In this document: in pieces, positions 42,590 through 53,517 of the stretch | How the letters are laid out: the number at the start of each line of letters is the position of its first letter | How positions within the stretch are numbered: position 1 is the stretch's first letter | Assembly: GCA_031771865.1 (NCBI GenBank) | Contig: JASISA010000010.1 | Location: 1,736,001-1,800,000, forward strand | Direction of reading: 5' to 3' | Source of the DNA: Nothophaeocryptopus gaeumannii | Taxonomy: Eukaryota > Ascomycota > Dothideomycetes > Mycosphaerellales > Mycosphaerellaceae | Length of the DNA stretch: 64,000 nt | Made by a program: the position numbers and the translations under genes | The notes under the pieces: generated by a model | Told to the model about the DNA's origin: nothing | What the model saw: the letters and a program-made list of their open reading frames with translations, nothing else | The model's database searches: none

Positions 42590-43819
42590 TCACTTGTCTG
42601 CGGCGAACATGAGGAGACTGCCCTCACTTTCCCATCGATTTTCCCATAAGTCGACCAGTTGAGCTCGCTTCTCTGAAGACTCTGGATGCTGAGCCACATC
42701 CAGCTGTGTCTTGGGCTCTTGCTCAATCCCTCCGAGTTCGGGCTCCCCTTCGACATCCGCACTTGATGAAGAATTGACGGCAAAAGATCCGAGGTCCGCT
42801 ACACAAGACCGAGGGTTTCGCGGACGCTCCTTCTTGGTGAAGACGTACCGGTAAGACGTGTATGGACGGTTGCATTGTTTCGGGAGCGTTCCGATGGGCG
42901 TTCCGTTGATCCCTCCGCTGATCTGGAACTCGTTTCTGATCCATTCTTTCCTACCATGAGACCCAACAACTTTGACAAGATCCCAGTCAGCCAGTCGAGG
43001 CTCCTCGTCAGACTGTTTTTCCTTGAGATGCCAGAGATTCTTGCAGTGATCGCTGATGAGGCCCTTTCGCGCCGAGATCTCTTCAAACCGATATTCGATT
43101 GTTTGAATGGAATGAGCTTTGTCGTGGCAGACATCATTCAACATCGAACTCAGAATCCAGTCGTTCAGATTCAGAGGCGCGATCTGGCCATCAATGAGTG
43201 ACTCGTCAAGCAGAGTGAGTATAATGTGCGCTGGCCAGACTTTAAAGGATGGCAAGTCGAGGAAGCAGCCGGGTCCAATTTCTGCCCAATTCATGACAAG
43301 GTGAATACACTGTAGGCGTGAGATGTTGAGAGGCGTGAGTGTTTTCAGGAGCTTCTGAACAGGATGGAGTTCCGAGAAGTCGTCTTGGCACCAGACTATG
43401 GGATGGTGGTACCTGGAAGGATACTCATTCTCTTCCAGCCAGAGGCGTCGACACGTGAGTAGGAGAGATGTGCAGACTCTGCGTCGACCTGAGAGGTCCT
43501 GGTGTTGGAGGAACTCAAATCTTGAGGCCCACTCGTGAAATGTAGGTGTCGCAGCAAAGTCCCAGATGATACGACGTAGCTCAAATGGTAACGAGCTGAA
43601 TATGGATGACTGTTGCTGGGGATGACATCTTGCAAGACTCTCGTCGGTGAGTCTGGTCTCGATGGCAATGTTCTTACCTGTTGATGTTTCAATCTCGTTC
43701 ACAGGACTCTTGATACTCTCCTCGAGATCTTGAGTGACGTTCGCGGCTGACATCAATTGCTCTCCGTGTTGTAATTGCGGCGCGTCCATGGTCGGTATCA
43801 CTGCGGACCAAGTGGCCAT
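42590..43819 (-). CDS. F-box-like/DUF-type protein
   Basis: About 409 aa from the ATG at 43819 (MATWSAVIPTMDAPQ). A second ATG ten codons later is equally possible, and the frame upstream of 43819 has no ATG. The F-box-like start SIFSSLPFELRRIIWDFAAT lies near residue 75. It is followed by the typical CTSLLLTCRRLWLEE helix and RLQCIHLVMNW, as in fungal proteins annotated 2EXR/DUF7730-like. The C-terminal 80 residues are polar. The start is 253 bp from the divergent threonyl-tRNA synthetase start, so the two share a promoter region. Function unknown. Confidence 0.75.
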   Translation of the reverse strand: MATWSAVIPTMDAPQLQHGEQLMSAANVTQDLEESIKSPVNEIETSTGKNIAIETRLTDESLARCHPQQQSSIFSSLPFELRRIIWDFAATPTFHEWASRFEFLQHQDLSGRRRVCTSLLLTCRRLWLEENEYPSRYHHPIVWCQDDFSELHPVQKLLKTLTPLNISRLQCIHLVMNWAEIGPGCFLDLPSFKVWPAHIILTLLDESLIDGQIAPLNLNDWILSSMLNDVCHDKAHSIQTIEYRFEEISARKGLISDHCKNLWHLKEKQSDEEPRLADWDLVKVVGSHGRKEWIRNEFQISGGINGTPIGTLPKQCNRPYTSYRYVFTKKERPRNPRSCVADLGSFAVNSSSSADVEGEPELGGIEQEPKTQLDVAQHPESSEKRAQLVDLWENRWESEGSLLMFAADK

Positions 43820-44071
43820 AAGGGGTTGATGCGGGAGAAGAGGATGTGTTTGTTGCTGTTTCGCAGGGCTGCACGCTGGAGGGGCATTGTACTCCAGGCA
43901 ACTTGGCAGGGATCGCACGGACTCCGCGGAAGCGCGGCGCGAGCCTAAACGCGGAGCAGCGCGATCAATTTTGGCGCTGCGAGCTGTTGAAGTCGCCCTC
44001 ACAGGAGCTGCTCGTTTGCATGTGAGTCAATTGTAAGTGACCGCTGACCAACAAACTCACCACTCCTATAT

Positions 44072-46526
44072 ATGCTGCTGCGGCGAGCGCTCCAACTCAG
44101 CCGCTTGACGCAATCTCGACTCCAACAAAACATAAGACCTGCCTTCCACACCGCATGCCGGATCGCACCGATTAGAAGCAACAGCACAATGGCTCCTAAG
44201 GAGAAGGCCGCAAAAGACGCCGGCGATGCGCGCCCACTCGAAGTGAATCCACCGCCTGAGTTCTTCGCCACCCGCAACGCCCTGTTCGACAAGAGAAAGG
44301 CTGAGCAAGAGGAATGGAAAGCAAAACAACCCCGCGAACCGATTACCATCACCCTCGAGAATGGCAGCACCAAAGAGGGAACCTCATGGGAGACTGCGCC
44401 GGCACAGATTGCAAGAGACATTTCAAAGAGTTTGTTTGAGCGTACCGTGGTTGCAAAGGTGGACGGCGAGTTGTGGGACCTGGACAGGCCGCTCGAGAAA
44501 AGCTGCAAGTTGGAGCTGCTAGACTTCGAACACCCTGACGGCAAGTTTGTCTTCTGGCATAGCAGTGCACACATTCTTGGGCAAGCGGCCGAGAGAAGAT
44601 TTGGATGCTCGCTCTGCATCGGTCCTCCCGTCGACGATGGCTTCTACTACGAGATGGCCTTGCCAGAGCAAGCTGCCGTCACCAGCGCAGACTACAAGCC
44701 ATTGAAGCAAATTGCGGAGAAGGCTATCAAGGAGAAGCAGCCTTTTGAGCGACTCACTTTGAGCAAGGAGGATCTCTTGGAAATGTTTGCGTACAACAAG
44801 TACAAGCAACACATCATCCAGGACAAGATCCCAGACGGTACCTCCACCACTGTCTACCGAAACGGGCCTCTCATCGATCTGTGCAGAGGTCCTCACGTGC
44901 AACACACCGGACGCATAAAGGCATTCGAAGTCATGAAGAACTCGGCAAGCTACTTCCTGGGTGATGCCAAAAACGACAGCCTGCAACGTATCTACGGTGT
45001 TTCTTTCCCGGACAAGAAGGTAAGCATCCTGCCACTGTCTCCTACCAACCTTTTCCTAACGTCTTTGCTAGCAACTTGACGAACACAAGCACATGCTCGA
45101 GGAAGCCGCCAAGCGTGACCATCGCAAGATCGGTGTGGAGCAAGAACTCTTCTTCTTCCACCAAATGTCACCTGGTTCTGCTTTCTTCTTGCCTCACGGA
45201 ATGATTATTTACAACGCGCTTCAGTCTTATATCCGCCAACAATACTGGGAGCGCGGCTATCAAGAGGTCAACTCACCCAACATGTACAACTCAGCCCTCT
45301 GGAAGCAGTCTGGCCACTGGCAGCATTACCACGAGGACATGTTCACCTTCGATGTGGAGAAAGAGAAGTGGGCGTTGAAACCAATGAACTGTCCTGGTCA
45401 CTGTCTACTCTTCGGTCACCGTGAGCGAAGCTACCGTGAACTGCCAATGCGTATCGCTGACTTCGGCATCCTGCACCGCAACGAAGCATCGGGCGCACTC
45501 TCTGGCTTGACCCGTGTACGCCGTTTCTGCCAGGACGACACTCATATCTTCTGCACAGAGTCTCAGGTCGAGCAGGAAGTCCGTGCCCTCTTCGACTTCA
45601 TGACCGCGGTCTACGGTCTCTTCGGCTTCAAGTTCAAGATGAAGCTTTCCACCATGCCAGAAGGTCATCTTGGCGAAGTGGAGACTTGGGAGCGCGCTGA
45701 GGCTCAACTCACCAACGCGCTGAACGAGTTCAAGGATAAGACCGGCACAGCGTGGGAGCTCAACCCAGGTGATGGTGCATTCTACGGGCCAAAGATTGAC
45801 GTCACAATCTCTGATGCCCTGAGGCGTGAGTTCCAGTGCGCCACCATCCAGCTCGACTTCCAGCTCCCTCAGCAGTTCAATCTCGAGTACCGCACTGATG
45901 AGCAGGCCTCCGCTCCAAAGGAGAACGAGAAGCCGGCAGTCAATGGCGATGCACCGAAGGAGCAGCTGCCAAAGGAGATGGAGAAGCTTAACATCGAGCC
46001 TGCGCCAACTGCTGAGACAGGCGACGTTGCTGCTGCTGCTGCGGAGCCCGCCAAGTCCGAGGCATCATACCGCCGTGCGCTTACCCCTGGCTGCGCTCGA
46101 CCAGTCATGATCCATCGTGCCATCTATGGATCTTTCGAGCGCTTCATCGGTATCCTCACGGAGCACTTCGGTGGCAAGTGGCCTTTCTGGCTATCTCCTC
46201 GACAGATCCTCATCGTTCCAGTCATGTCCTCTGTTAACGATTACGTCCTCGAGCTACAGCAGATGTTCCGCGCCAGACAGATGCACGTCGACATTGACAT
46301 CTCCGGCAACACCATGCAGAAGAAGATTCGCACTGGTCAACTCGCGCAGTACAACTTCATCTTCGTGGTGGGTGCACAGGAGAAGGAGAGCCGAGCTGTG
46401 AACATCCGCAACCGCGACGACCCAGCTACACAGAAGATGGGTGAGCTCATCCCGGTAGACAGGGCGCTGGAGCTCCTTACTACGCTCAGAGATGAGCGGA
46501 GGTTGGTCTCTTCACTTGCACAGTAA
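44072..46526 (+). CDS. THS1: threonyl-tRNA synthetase, probably cytosolic and mitochondrial
   Basis: Class II synthetase charging tRNA-Thr, 800 aa. Exons are 44072-45019 and 45072-46526. The 52-nt intron 45020-45071 has donor GTAAGC, branch CCTAAC and acceptor TAG. Residues 1-39 are Arg-rich and free of acidic residues (MLLRRALQLSRLTQSRLQQN), a mitochondrial presequence. A second ATG at 44189 (MAPKEKAAKD) starts the cytosolic form. Domains are TGS (about 90-155), the SAD domain with HSSAH (H163), the zinc-binding Cys in PMNCPGHC (about 423), motif 2 (FGILHRNEASGALSGLTRVR), motif 3 (RPVMIHRAIYGSFERFIGIL) and the anticodon-binding domain. An Ala/Glu/Lys-rich insert of about 55 residues sits before motif 3. 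Confidence 0.96.
44189..44191 (+). promoter_or_regulatory. internal start codon of ThrRS in strong context
   Basis: The context is AGCACAATGGCT, with A at -3 and G at +4, a good fungal start. The upstream ATG at 44072 sits in TATATATGCTG, with T at -3, a weak one. This pattern fits leaky scanning. Confidence 0.6.
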
Positions 46527-46875
46527 GCGACGAGTTTGATTAAGTGCATGAGATGGAGTTGACGATGGTGACATGGCTGGCGAAGGCGCAGAGGGCCGAG
46601 ATTTCCCCGTGATGACATGGTGTACCAAGAGCATGTAGGTATTTTTGACTACGCGACGGCGATGTTTTTGAGGAGATGCATGAGATGTTGCTGATATCGA
46701 AGTATACGGAGAAGGCACGTACGACGGAATGTGGCAGGAGCGAGCGCGGAAAGTGGGTCTCGAATCCCATCACTTTCTTCCGGCTCAAAAATCAACCTCA
46801 CTTTACGATTCATGTCGTCACTTAAGATTGACCTCACCTCGTGCCATCTACTGTCGTTTAACTTAAAGTTGATCA
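46527..46875. other. spacer
   Basis: About 350 bp between ThrRS and the HNH-domain gene, both on the plus strand. No gene seen. Confidence 0.4.
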
Positions 46876-47708
46876 ATGATACTTGAAAATGAAGTACAGA
46901 ACTTCGACATTTTCAAGGACTGCCTGTCCGCGCGGATAATCGAAAAGGCGGGACCAAAAGGTGGCAAGCCAAGCAGGAAAATCAAAGGCAGGAAGAATGG
47001 AATCAAGCCTGTTAAAAGAGGAACATCGAGCAACGAGGTGGAGACGAACGATGCAGCTGAATTCGCCGATTTCATATAGGTGCGTCAACCTGTAGCCTTG
47101 CACGCATCAATCATATGCCGAAACATCCTAAACTTACCTCACAATTATCACGACAGTACCTCGCAGAAGAGATCTTCACAGCCCTGCCTACCGAAGTACG
47201 AACACTGAGCTATGCGGCCGTCCAAAATGACAGTACCCTCGCAACCCGTTATGCAGTCCCTCTGGAATCCTCTGTCCTCGAGAGAATTCTCTCACCCCTC
47301 CCTTTATCCATAACCGATTCCCTCACCTCCTACAACATCCTGACTGACAATTCGGATCTGGAGCGGTTTCTCGAGCCCGTCCTAGAATTGTACATCTCCT
47401 CCACCACATCTGCGCCACCAGAGCACGACCCCACATCCTCTAAACCTGACGGCTGCGAGATATGTGCAAGAGGACATCTTCCTTTGACGTATCATCACTT
47501 GATTCCGAAATCTGTGCACGCGAAGGTTGTGAAGAGAGGATGGCATGCCGAGTGGGAATTGGAGAAAGTGGCTTGGCTTTGTAGGGCTTGTCATTCATTT
47601 GTGCATGGATTGGGCACGAATGAGGAGTTGGCGAGGGAATGGTATTCTGTCGAGTTGTCGATGGAGAGGGAGGATGTGAGGAGGTGGGCGCAGTGGGGGG
47701 GAGGGTGA
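46876..47708 (+). CDS. HNH-endonuclease-like domain protein, stop codon at exon junction
   Basis: The main exon (47152-47708) encodes YLAEEIFTALPTEVRTLSYA and a C-terminal treble-clef HNH-like fold: CEICARGHLPLTYHHLIPKS with WLCRACHSFVHG. The zinc Cys pairs and the LTYHHLIPK histidines are intact. An upstream frame from 46876 (MILENEVQNFDIF to AEFADFI) leads smoothly into it across an intron 47080-47151 (donor GTGCGT, acceptor GACAG). However, the codon directly before the donor is TAG, where relatives would have one residue (Gln, Glu or Lys). The gene is therefore either truncated to the ATG at 47115 (inside the presumed intron, 197 aa), or recently inactivated at its 5' end. The family is widespread in ascomycetes. 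Nuclease activity is unproven. Confidence 0.65.
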
Positions 47709-49005
47709 GGTGGAAGGCGCGGTGACGATTATGAAGTGGTAATATGGGAGAGCAGGCGGTGGTAGTGGTGGTGAAGAGAGGTGTGATCGCAAAGTTTTCT
47801 CACCATTTGTTGAGATGTGGATTAACAAACACATCAGGCGAGTGGATGGCAAGTGACGGAGCCGCGAACATTCGCTCTCGTACTCGACCCATGCGGCGGA
47901 CGGACCAGGATGTCTGTCTCCCACGCGAACGACTTGCCGGAAGTGCTGTTGGGACGCTGCTGCAACAGTCAAAGCGCATCCGGAGCGACGTACGAAATGA
48001 GAGAAGTTGGTGATTGAAACTCTACTGGGTAAGCCCTCGACGAGATGATGAGGAACATGTATGCCTTGCAGATGATGACCGCCGGCATTACGAGAGCCGC
48101 ATCCCTTGCACTTCTCTCTACGTAGCCTGCTCCAATCATAAGTACCGTCAATCAGTCATGACCAACACCATGAAAATCGCATTAAGTTTGCCGTACACGG
48201 TTCTCATGTGTACACGGATGATCACTCCCCACGACTCTCCTCTTTTCAACAGCAATTTCGCGGCTCCAACTCGTAGCTTCGCCAGGCTATCAAGCACCTT
48301 TCAAGCGACATCCCAGACAAGCCGGGAGGTTCCAAGTCAAAGCTTGCTCTTCTCTCAGGTACCATCGCAAGGCCCAGGCTCACATCCCAGAAACGACAAG
48401 CCTGACGGCAGGCGTCCAACTTCAGTTTGATTGCTGTTGGTGATGCATTGCAAGAGGGGATTTGCCATCCCTCTGCTTGAGTGGCGTTTGAAACGGTTGT
48501 TATCTCTTCTCTAAGGGGCAAGGTGGCTTGGTTGAAGGCTGCTTTCAGAGTCTGCATTGTGGAATATGCGTGCGAAGTGCGAAGTCGCAATTGCGATGCT
48601 GTCGAACATTGTTAAAATGTTTGAACAAGAACCCGAAACGCTGGAACAGATAGATTTATATGAACAAGTTTCCCAAAATATGCTGTGCAAACTGCGCTGC
48701 TCATTACGAGACCCGAGCTGTCACTATTACAATACGCCTCTCCGTGTGTAAAATGTCCGACATGATTAGCCCAAGTCCCCCACCAACACTACTTTCTTCC
48801 ATCAGCGAGGAAGAAGGGCGACGGGGAGGAGTGTGCGTGCTTGTCAACTGCAGACCTGCTAAGAAAAAAACTGCGTGCCTCCGGGTACCGTAGTTGGCAG
48901 CGCCTCTAAGGAGTTCAAAAGTCGTCCATCACCATCGTCATCATCCTCGAGCCGTAGCAGGACACCTGCGACGCCAGACAAGGTGCTTTGGAGAGCCGAT
49001 CAAGC
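47709..49005. other. spacer
   Basis: About 1.3 kb. No supported gene. Frames around 48246-48590 (minus) lack any motif. Confidence 0.35.
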
Positions 49006-49785
49006 TTAGAAGTTGATGAGCTGGCACGGCAGTGCGATGTTGAGGAGCGGCAAGAAGCCGTCGGAAGATTGCGTCGTTTGGCAGCAGGCAATATTGGCCT
49101 TCTGCGAGCAGCTGCTGCTGACTGATGTAGATGTTAGCAGGCTTAGCGGAAAGGTAGGTCGCGTCAACTTACGAATGTCGAGATCGCAACCTCCTCCCAA
49201 GATATCCAGGAAGCCACCATCGCCCTGGGGACAGCAAGAGACTGCGGACTGCGTGTTGTAACTCGAGCAGGACGCAGCGGCCGCAGCCGGGTCAGTCTTG
49301 GAGAATGGCGATGTTGGGGGGAAGTATGTCGATGGCGGTGGCCAAGTGGGTGGCGCCGAGCCTTGGGGAAAGGGACTGAGTGGAGGAGCAATTGGGCCGT
49401 ATTGACCGTATGGGCCACTCGGGAGGCCTGGTGCTGGAGGTGGAGGGCAGCCATACCCGCTGCTGACGCCACCAGAATCACACGAGGATGGAGGAGATGG
49501 AATGCCGCCGCTGAAGGGTGAGCCCCCATATGGTGAGCCCCCGAGAGGTTGGGCCTGAGGGGGGTAGCCACTGCCACTGGTCGGTGGTGAGCTCGAAGGG
49601 CTGTAAGGTGGTGCTCCATCCGATCCTCCACCGTAGCTTGTTGGAGGGGACGACGAAGCGTAACCGCCCGAGCTTGGGTAGCCTTGGGCGGCCTGCTGAG
49701 TCTGCTCGGCGTTCTCCTCAGGCACTGGAGAGGCGTTGCTGAGAAGCGCAGTCGCGAGGACCGCCAGGATGGTGGTAGCCTTCAT
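49006..49785 (-). CDS. hydrophobin with long Pro/Gly/Ser-rich arm
   Basis: Secreted surface protein of 242 aa, exons 49785-49173 and 49121-49006. The 51-nt intron 49122-49172 has donor GTAAGT, branch GCTAAC and acceptor CAG. The signal peptide is MKATTILAVLATALLSNASP. Residues about 25-165 are Pro/Gly/Ser/Tyr-rich and disordered. The hydrophobin module then has eight Cys in the right order: C-X10-CC-X14-C-X8-C-X7-CC-X18-C, with blocks SCSSYNTQSAVSCCPQ, GGGCDL, SSSCSQKANIACCQ and LPCQLINF. Spacings mix class I and class II values. Two extra Cys lie in the arm. Such proteins coat conidia and hyphae and assemble at air-water interfaces. The intron is a multiple of three without stops, so its retention would add 17 residues between C4 and C5. 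Confidence 0.85.
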   Translation of the reverse strand: MKATTILAVLATALLSNASPVPEENAEQTQQAAQGYPSSGGYASSSPPTSYGGGSDGAPPYSPSSSPPTSGSGYPPQAQPLGGSPYGGSPFSGGIPSPPSSCDSGGVSSGYGCPPPPAPGLPSGPYGQYGPIAPPLSPFPQGSAPPTWPPPSTYFPPTSPFSKTDPAAAAASCSSYNTQSAVSCCPQGDGGFLDILGGGCDLDIRKLTRPTFPLSLLTSTSVSSSCSQKANIACCQTTQSSDGFLPLLNIALPCQLINF

Positions 49786-52212
49786 CGTAAGTTCCAGAAA
49801 TGAGTGTGGATTGTATTAAACGAATGTAAAAAGTTGGAGGTGCAGGAAACTTGCTGCTTGGAGAGGCTACTGCAGTTTGCTGAAGGAAGAAGATGTAAAT
49901 CCACGGGGAGACAGATTATATACCTCAACGCTCTCGACGGCCGCACCAAAGCAGAGACGAGGATGCCACATGCCACGGAGATTGTGTTGAAGTGAGGGCC
50001 TGCTCATTCGAGCGGTGTAATTCAACCTTCGCTGTGAAGGGCGGAAGGCTCGCCCATGTCGATTGCTGTGACATCCTGGTCCTCATGCCGAATGTGAAGG
50101 CAGGGCCTGTTGCATCCTCATCATACGCATGACCGCCCGCGAAGTTGCGGCTCTGGCGCGGTGCAATCTAGTGGACCAGAGTTGAGGCCTGCGAAAAGTG
50201 GATGCCTGTGTACGGCGACTCTTTGATGAACAGCAGACTCTTCTGGTGATCGAGCGTCGACGAACCCCAGTTGCAAGACACCCAAATATGACAATCTGTC
50301 ATCGTTGCAGCGCAAGTGCTCGATTCTCGCGCAGTGCTTGGTGTCCCATGGAGAAAATACCCATTTCCTATCAATCTCGGCCTCGGTGGTTCAGCAAGGA
50401 GCCCGGTGGCATGCAACTCACATCGGCCATATTGGCACATGAGCCTGGTAAATATAATAATGACATGGGATATTCGACTCCTGTCCAGGTGTTATGCCTT
50501 GTCGATTGCAGCATCGTGGGTGGCCAGAAACCGCAGTGTACGGACACTGGTTGATAGCGCGGCCCTTGTCCATGTTCCGCAAGACGGCATTGGTGTACAC
50601 AAGCCACGGGTTTGCGGTGCAACCATGAAAAGGAGGCGTCGAACTGGAAATAAGGTGCGGCAGAGTCAAAGCGTTGCCAGATATCATAGGGAGATCAAAC
50701 TCATTTGTACTGAAGGTCAGGATAGAATTAATGTCACTTACTATGTTCGGCCAGGCAGTGGAGACTAATCATACTGTCCAAGCCATGGCAGCATGGTCGC
50801 GCCGGCCAGGACAGATGTCATCCTCGTTGAGACTCCACATGTTTGCCGATCAGACTGGGCTCAGCTCGTGATCACGACCAGGTTAGACCTGGCCTCTAGA
50901 CCACTTCTTGGCGGGAGTACCTGGGTTTAAACTCTCGATGTCCAGTTTGCCAGTGTACGACCCAGCGCTGCCAGGCATGGGTCAGCCAATCGAAATGCGG
51001 CTTTCATTTCACGAATCCCAAGGGTGGATTCGTCGTCGTGAGCCAGGTCAAGGTGTGCACTGTGCAACAGGCCCGACGGTTGTAGGTTTTGTCGCTCAGG
51101 CACGACGGCCGGCACTCTTCAGAAGAAAATTTTCATTCGGATCGTGTCCATAATCGTGCTCGGGTGAGGAGAGATGCGTGGGTAACATCTAGCTTGGCTT
51201 ATATACCGATTCTGTGATCGAGAGCGCGCAAGAGTGCCCACGGAGCAACATCGTGTGAACGCCTTCCTATCTGGACATGGTGCAAGCAGTTGCCTGGTAT
51301 CGTTGCCAGGAGGCATACGAAATTATCAATAGCCGTGACGGTAAGGTTTGATGAGCTCAGAAGAGACAGAATCAAAACATGCAGAGAGCGGTCCAGAGTC
51401 GGAAAACATATGCCTGCGACCTCCTGTCCAGCGATGCGGTTGATGCGCATCTCGCCGAGGCCTTGCGTCCAGAGGTTGTTCGCTAGGTGGCATGCGCTTT
51501 GCAAGCAGGAGTCGCCATACCATAGATACTTGCTGGGTGACTTGGATGATGCTGAGTCATCTCTATTTGTCAATTCGTGAGGTCGTCTTTCACCGTCGAT
51601 TGTTGGGGGCGAGCTGGGTAATACGCGGAAGGATCACTTCTCAAGCGCGGATGGCAGCTTCACGTTTCGAATTGTCCACCGAACAGATAGCATCTGCAAA
51701 TCCAAGCGCCAGGTCAAGCGTAGTGGTATCCGAGATGCTGCCCACGGGCTTCGCTGGCATACTCGCGCATACTCGCTCATTCTCCTCAACTACAGCCAAA
51801 AGCTGCTGCCGAAAGTCGTTGCCGCCCAGCGGTTTCTTGATCGCTTTGTTTGTCCGGTTGTCGACGTCGCCATTCATGGCCTCGAGAGCGATCGAAGGCG
51901 CGCCTCGTCGCGAAGATGTACAGGACAAGACCATTGGTATCTCGGCATCGCTTGATTGGTCGTTGCGCGGCGCATAAGGAAGACTGTAAGAGTTCGTCGG
52001 TTCGCAGTCAGCGGTGGCTGAGGCGTAGTCGCGGTGTAATCGGCGGTGGCGGGAGTGTGGAGTATGGAGTGTGGAGTGCATGGACAGTGGTGAGAACAGA
52101 GGAGAGACGTGCTTTTCAAGATGATGTTGTTGGCGGTGGTGGTGTTGAAAGAGCTTGAGATGGCGCAGTTGAAACGCGTCTTGGCACAAATCTCACTCTA
52201 AATCTTCAACGT
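49786..52212. other. 2.4 kb gene-poor stretch
   Basis: It holds the hydrophobin promoter at its left end. Nothing else is firmly coding. A minus-strand frame at 51641-51934 (98 codons from MVLSCTSSRRGAPS) has protein-like composition (NDFRQQLLAVVEENERV) but no known motif, so it is only a candidate. Confidence 0.35.
49915..49922 (-). promoter_or_regulatory. TATA box of the hydrophobin gene
   Basis: TATATAAT on the minus strand, 130 bp before the hydrophobin ATG. Position and sequence fit a strongly expressed, regulated fungal gene. Confidence 0.5.
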
Positions 52213-53517
52213 TCATAGAACAGCGGCTGTACTGTCGCTGTCCTCCGCCTGCTCTCGCTGTGACTTCATCCACTGCAACCAGCCAAACAGAGCATTCTCT
52301 TCGAACATGAACCCTCCGCTCTGCTTACTTCTCTCGATCAGCCGTTTCGCTCGAGGAAACATGGACTTCTCGTAGTCCGCAACCGCATTGTCAAGGTCGT
52401 CGACTCCATGCTGGATGATTTGCTCCGCGAGCTCAACGCTGTCGAACATGGCGCAGTTGACCCCCTCGCCTACAAACGGCACGCTGTGCAAGCCGTCAGC
52501 CAAGATTGTCAACACATCCGCTGTCCGAGAGCATCCATCTTACGTCAAATGCGCGGCATCACCGACCAGCGCCACTCCTGGCACTGTCCTCCACGACAGC
52601 GACTCCGCGGGCATTGAGTACAACTGCCACGGGAACAGATCTCCTTCGCTGTCCTTGATCAAGAATGTATTCTCCTCAGACCATCCTGCAAAGTCCTCCA
52701 GGAGTTCTCGCCTGAACGCGGCCGCATCTTTGACGAGGGATGCGTTCTCCGAAACAAACTTCTCCGGTGTGCGCATGCCGATTCCGACGTAATAGATGTC
52801 GTCTCCCAGCAGCATGCAGTTCAGCTGTTTCTCTTGGCCCAAAGCGATCCAGTTCCCTTTGCCGGCCAGAGATTGAGCACGAGCGTATGCTGGATTGTCG
52901 GGCTTGATGGCGGTAGCGAAGTAGTGTATGCCTTGCCATTCAGGCTTGGCATCTGTTACCTCTTTATCATCAGCAGCTGAGCAACTATACAAGGTGGAAA
53001 GCTGACTCACTAGACTTCTCGCTTTGCTCCACGCACCATCCGCGCCTACTACAAGTCGAAAGCCGGACAAGACACAGCCGTCTACGAAAGCGATCGACAT
53101 CTTTCCATCGGTCTCCCTCTTCACCTCTTTGACCCTCTTTCCCCACTGGATCTTGCTGGCCGGTACCGACTCGAGAAGGATCTTCCTCAAGTCCCTTCGA
53201 TCAATTTCAGGACGGTCCGAAAAGCCGCCGTTGGCTTCGACTTGCATGCTCAAATGCACTTTTCCAGTGGCATCAGCAAGTGCGATGCCTCCATCCCATC
53301 GAGCGAGCTTCTTGAACTCCTCGAATAAGCCCGCTTTTCGCAGTGCTAGTTGACCATTCTTAGCATGGAGGTCCAGTGTCCCTCCTTGTCTGGTTTCTGA
53401 TACGGGAGAATCGTCTCGTTCGAAAACGGTGTAGTTGATGTTGGCTACCTCGAGCAAACGAGCCAGAGTTAGGCCTGCTGGGCCTGCGCCGAGTATGGCA
53501 ATTGGAGGTTTCACCAT
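52213..53517 (-). CDS. FAD-dependent monooxygenase (salicylate hydroxylase/TetX-like)
   Basis: Group A flavoprotein monooxygenase of 397 aa. Exons are 53517-53011, 52959-52544 and 52483-52213. Introns are 52960-53010 (51 nt, GTGAGT, branch CTGAT, in frame if retained) and 52484-52543 (60 nt, GTAAGA, branch CTGAC). The FAD Rossmann motif is AILGAGPAGLTLARLLE (G10, G12, G15). The second FAD-binding motif GVALVGDAAHLT is split by intron 2, and splicing restores AHLTVPFVGEGVN as in relatives. DG motif: LVVGADGAWSKAR. It uses NAD(P)H and O2 to hydroxylate a small aromatic or polyketide substrate that cannot be named. The start is MVKPPIAILGAG, at the usual distance from the FAD motif. Confidence 0.9.

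Noticed and set aside
51641..52189. 182-codon minus-strand frame
   Set aside because: The 5' end starts at TTG and is His/Ser low-complexity. Only the last 98 codons look protein-like, which is not enough to call a gene.
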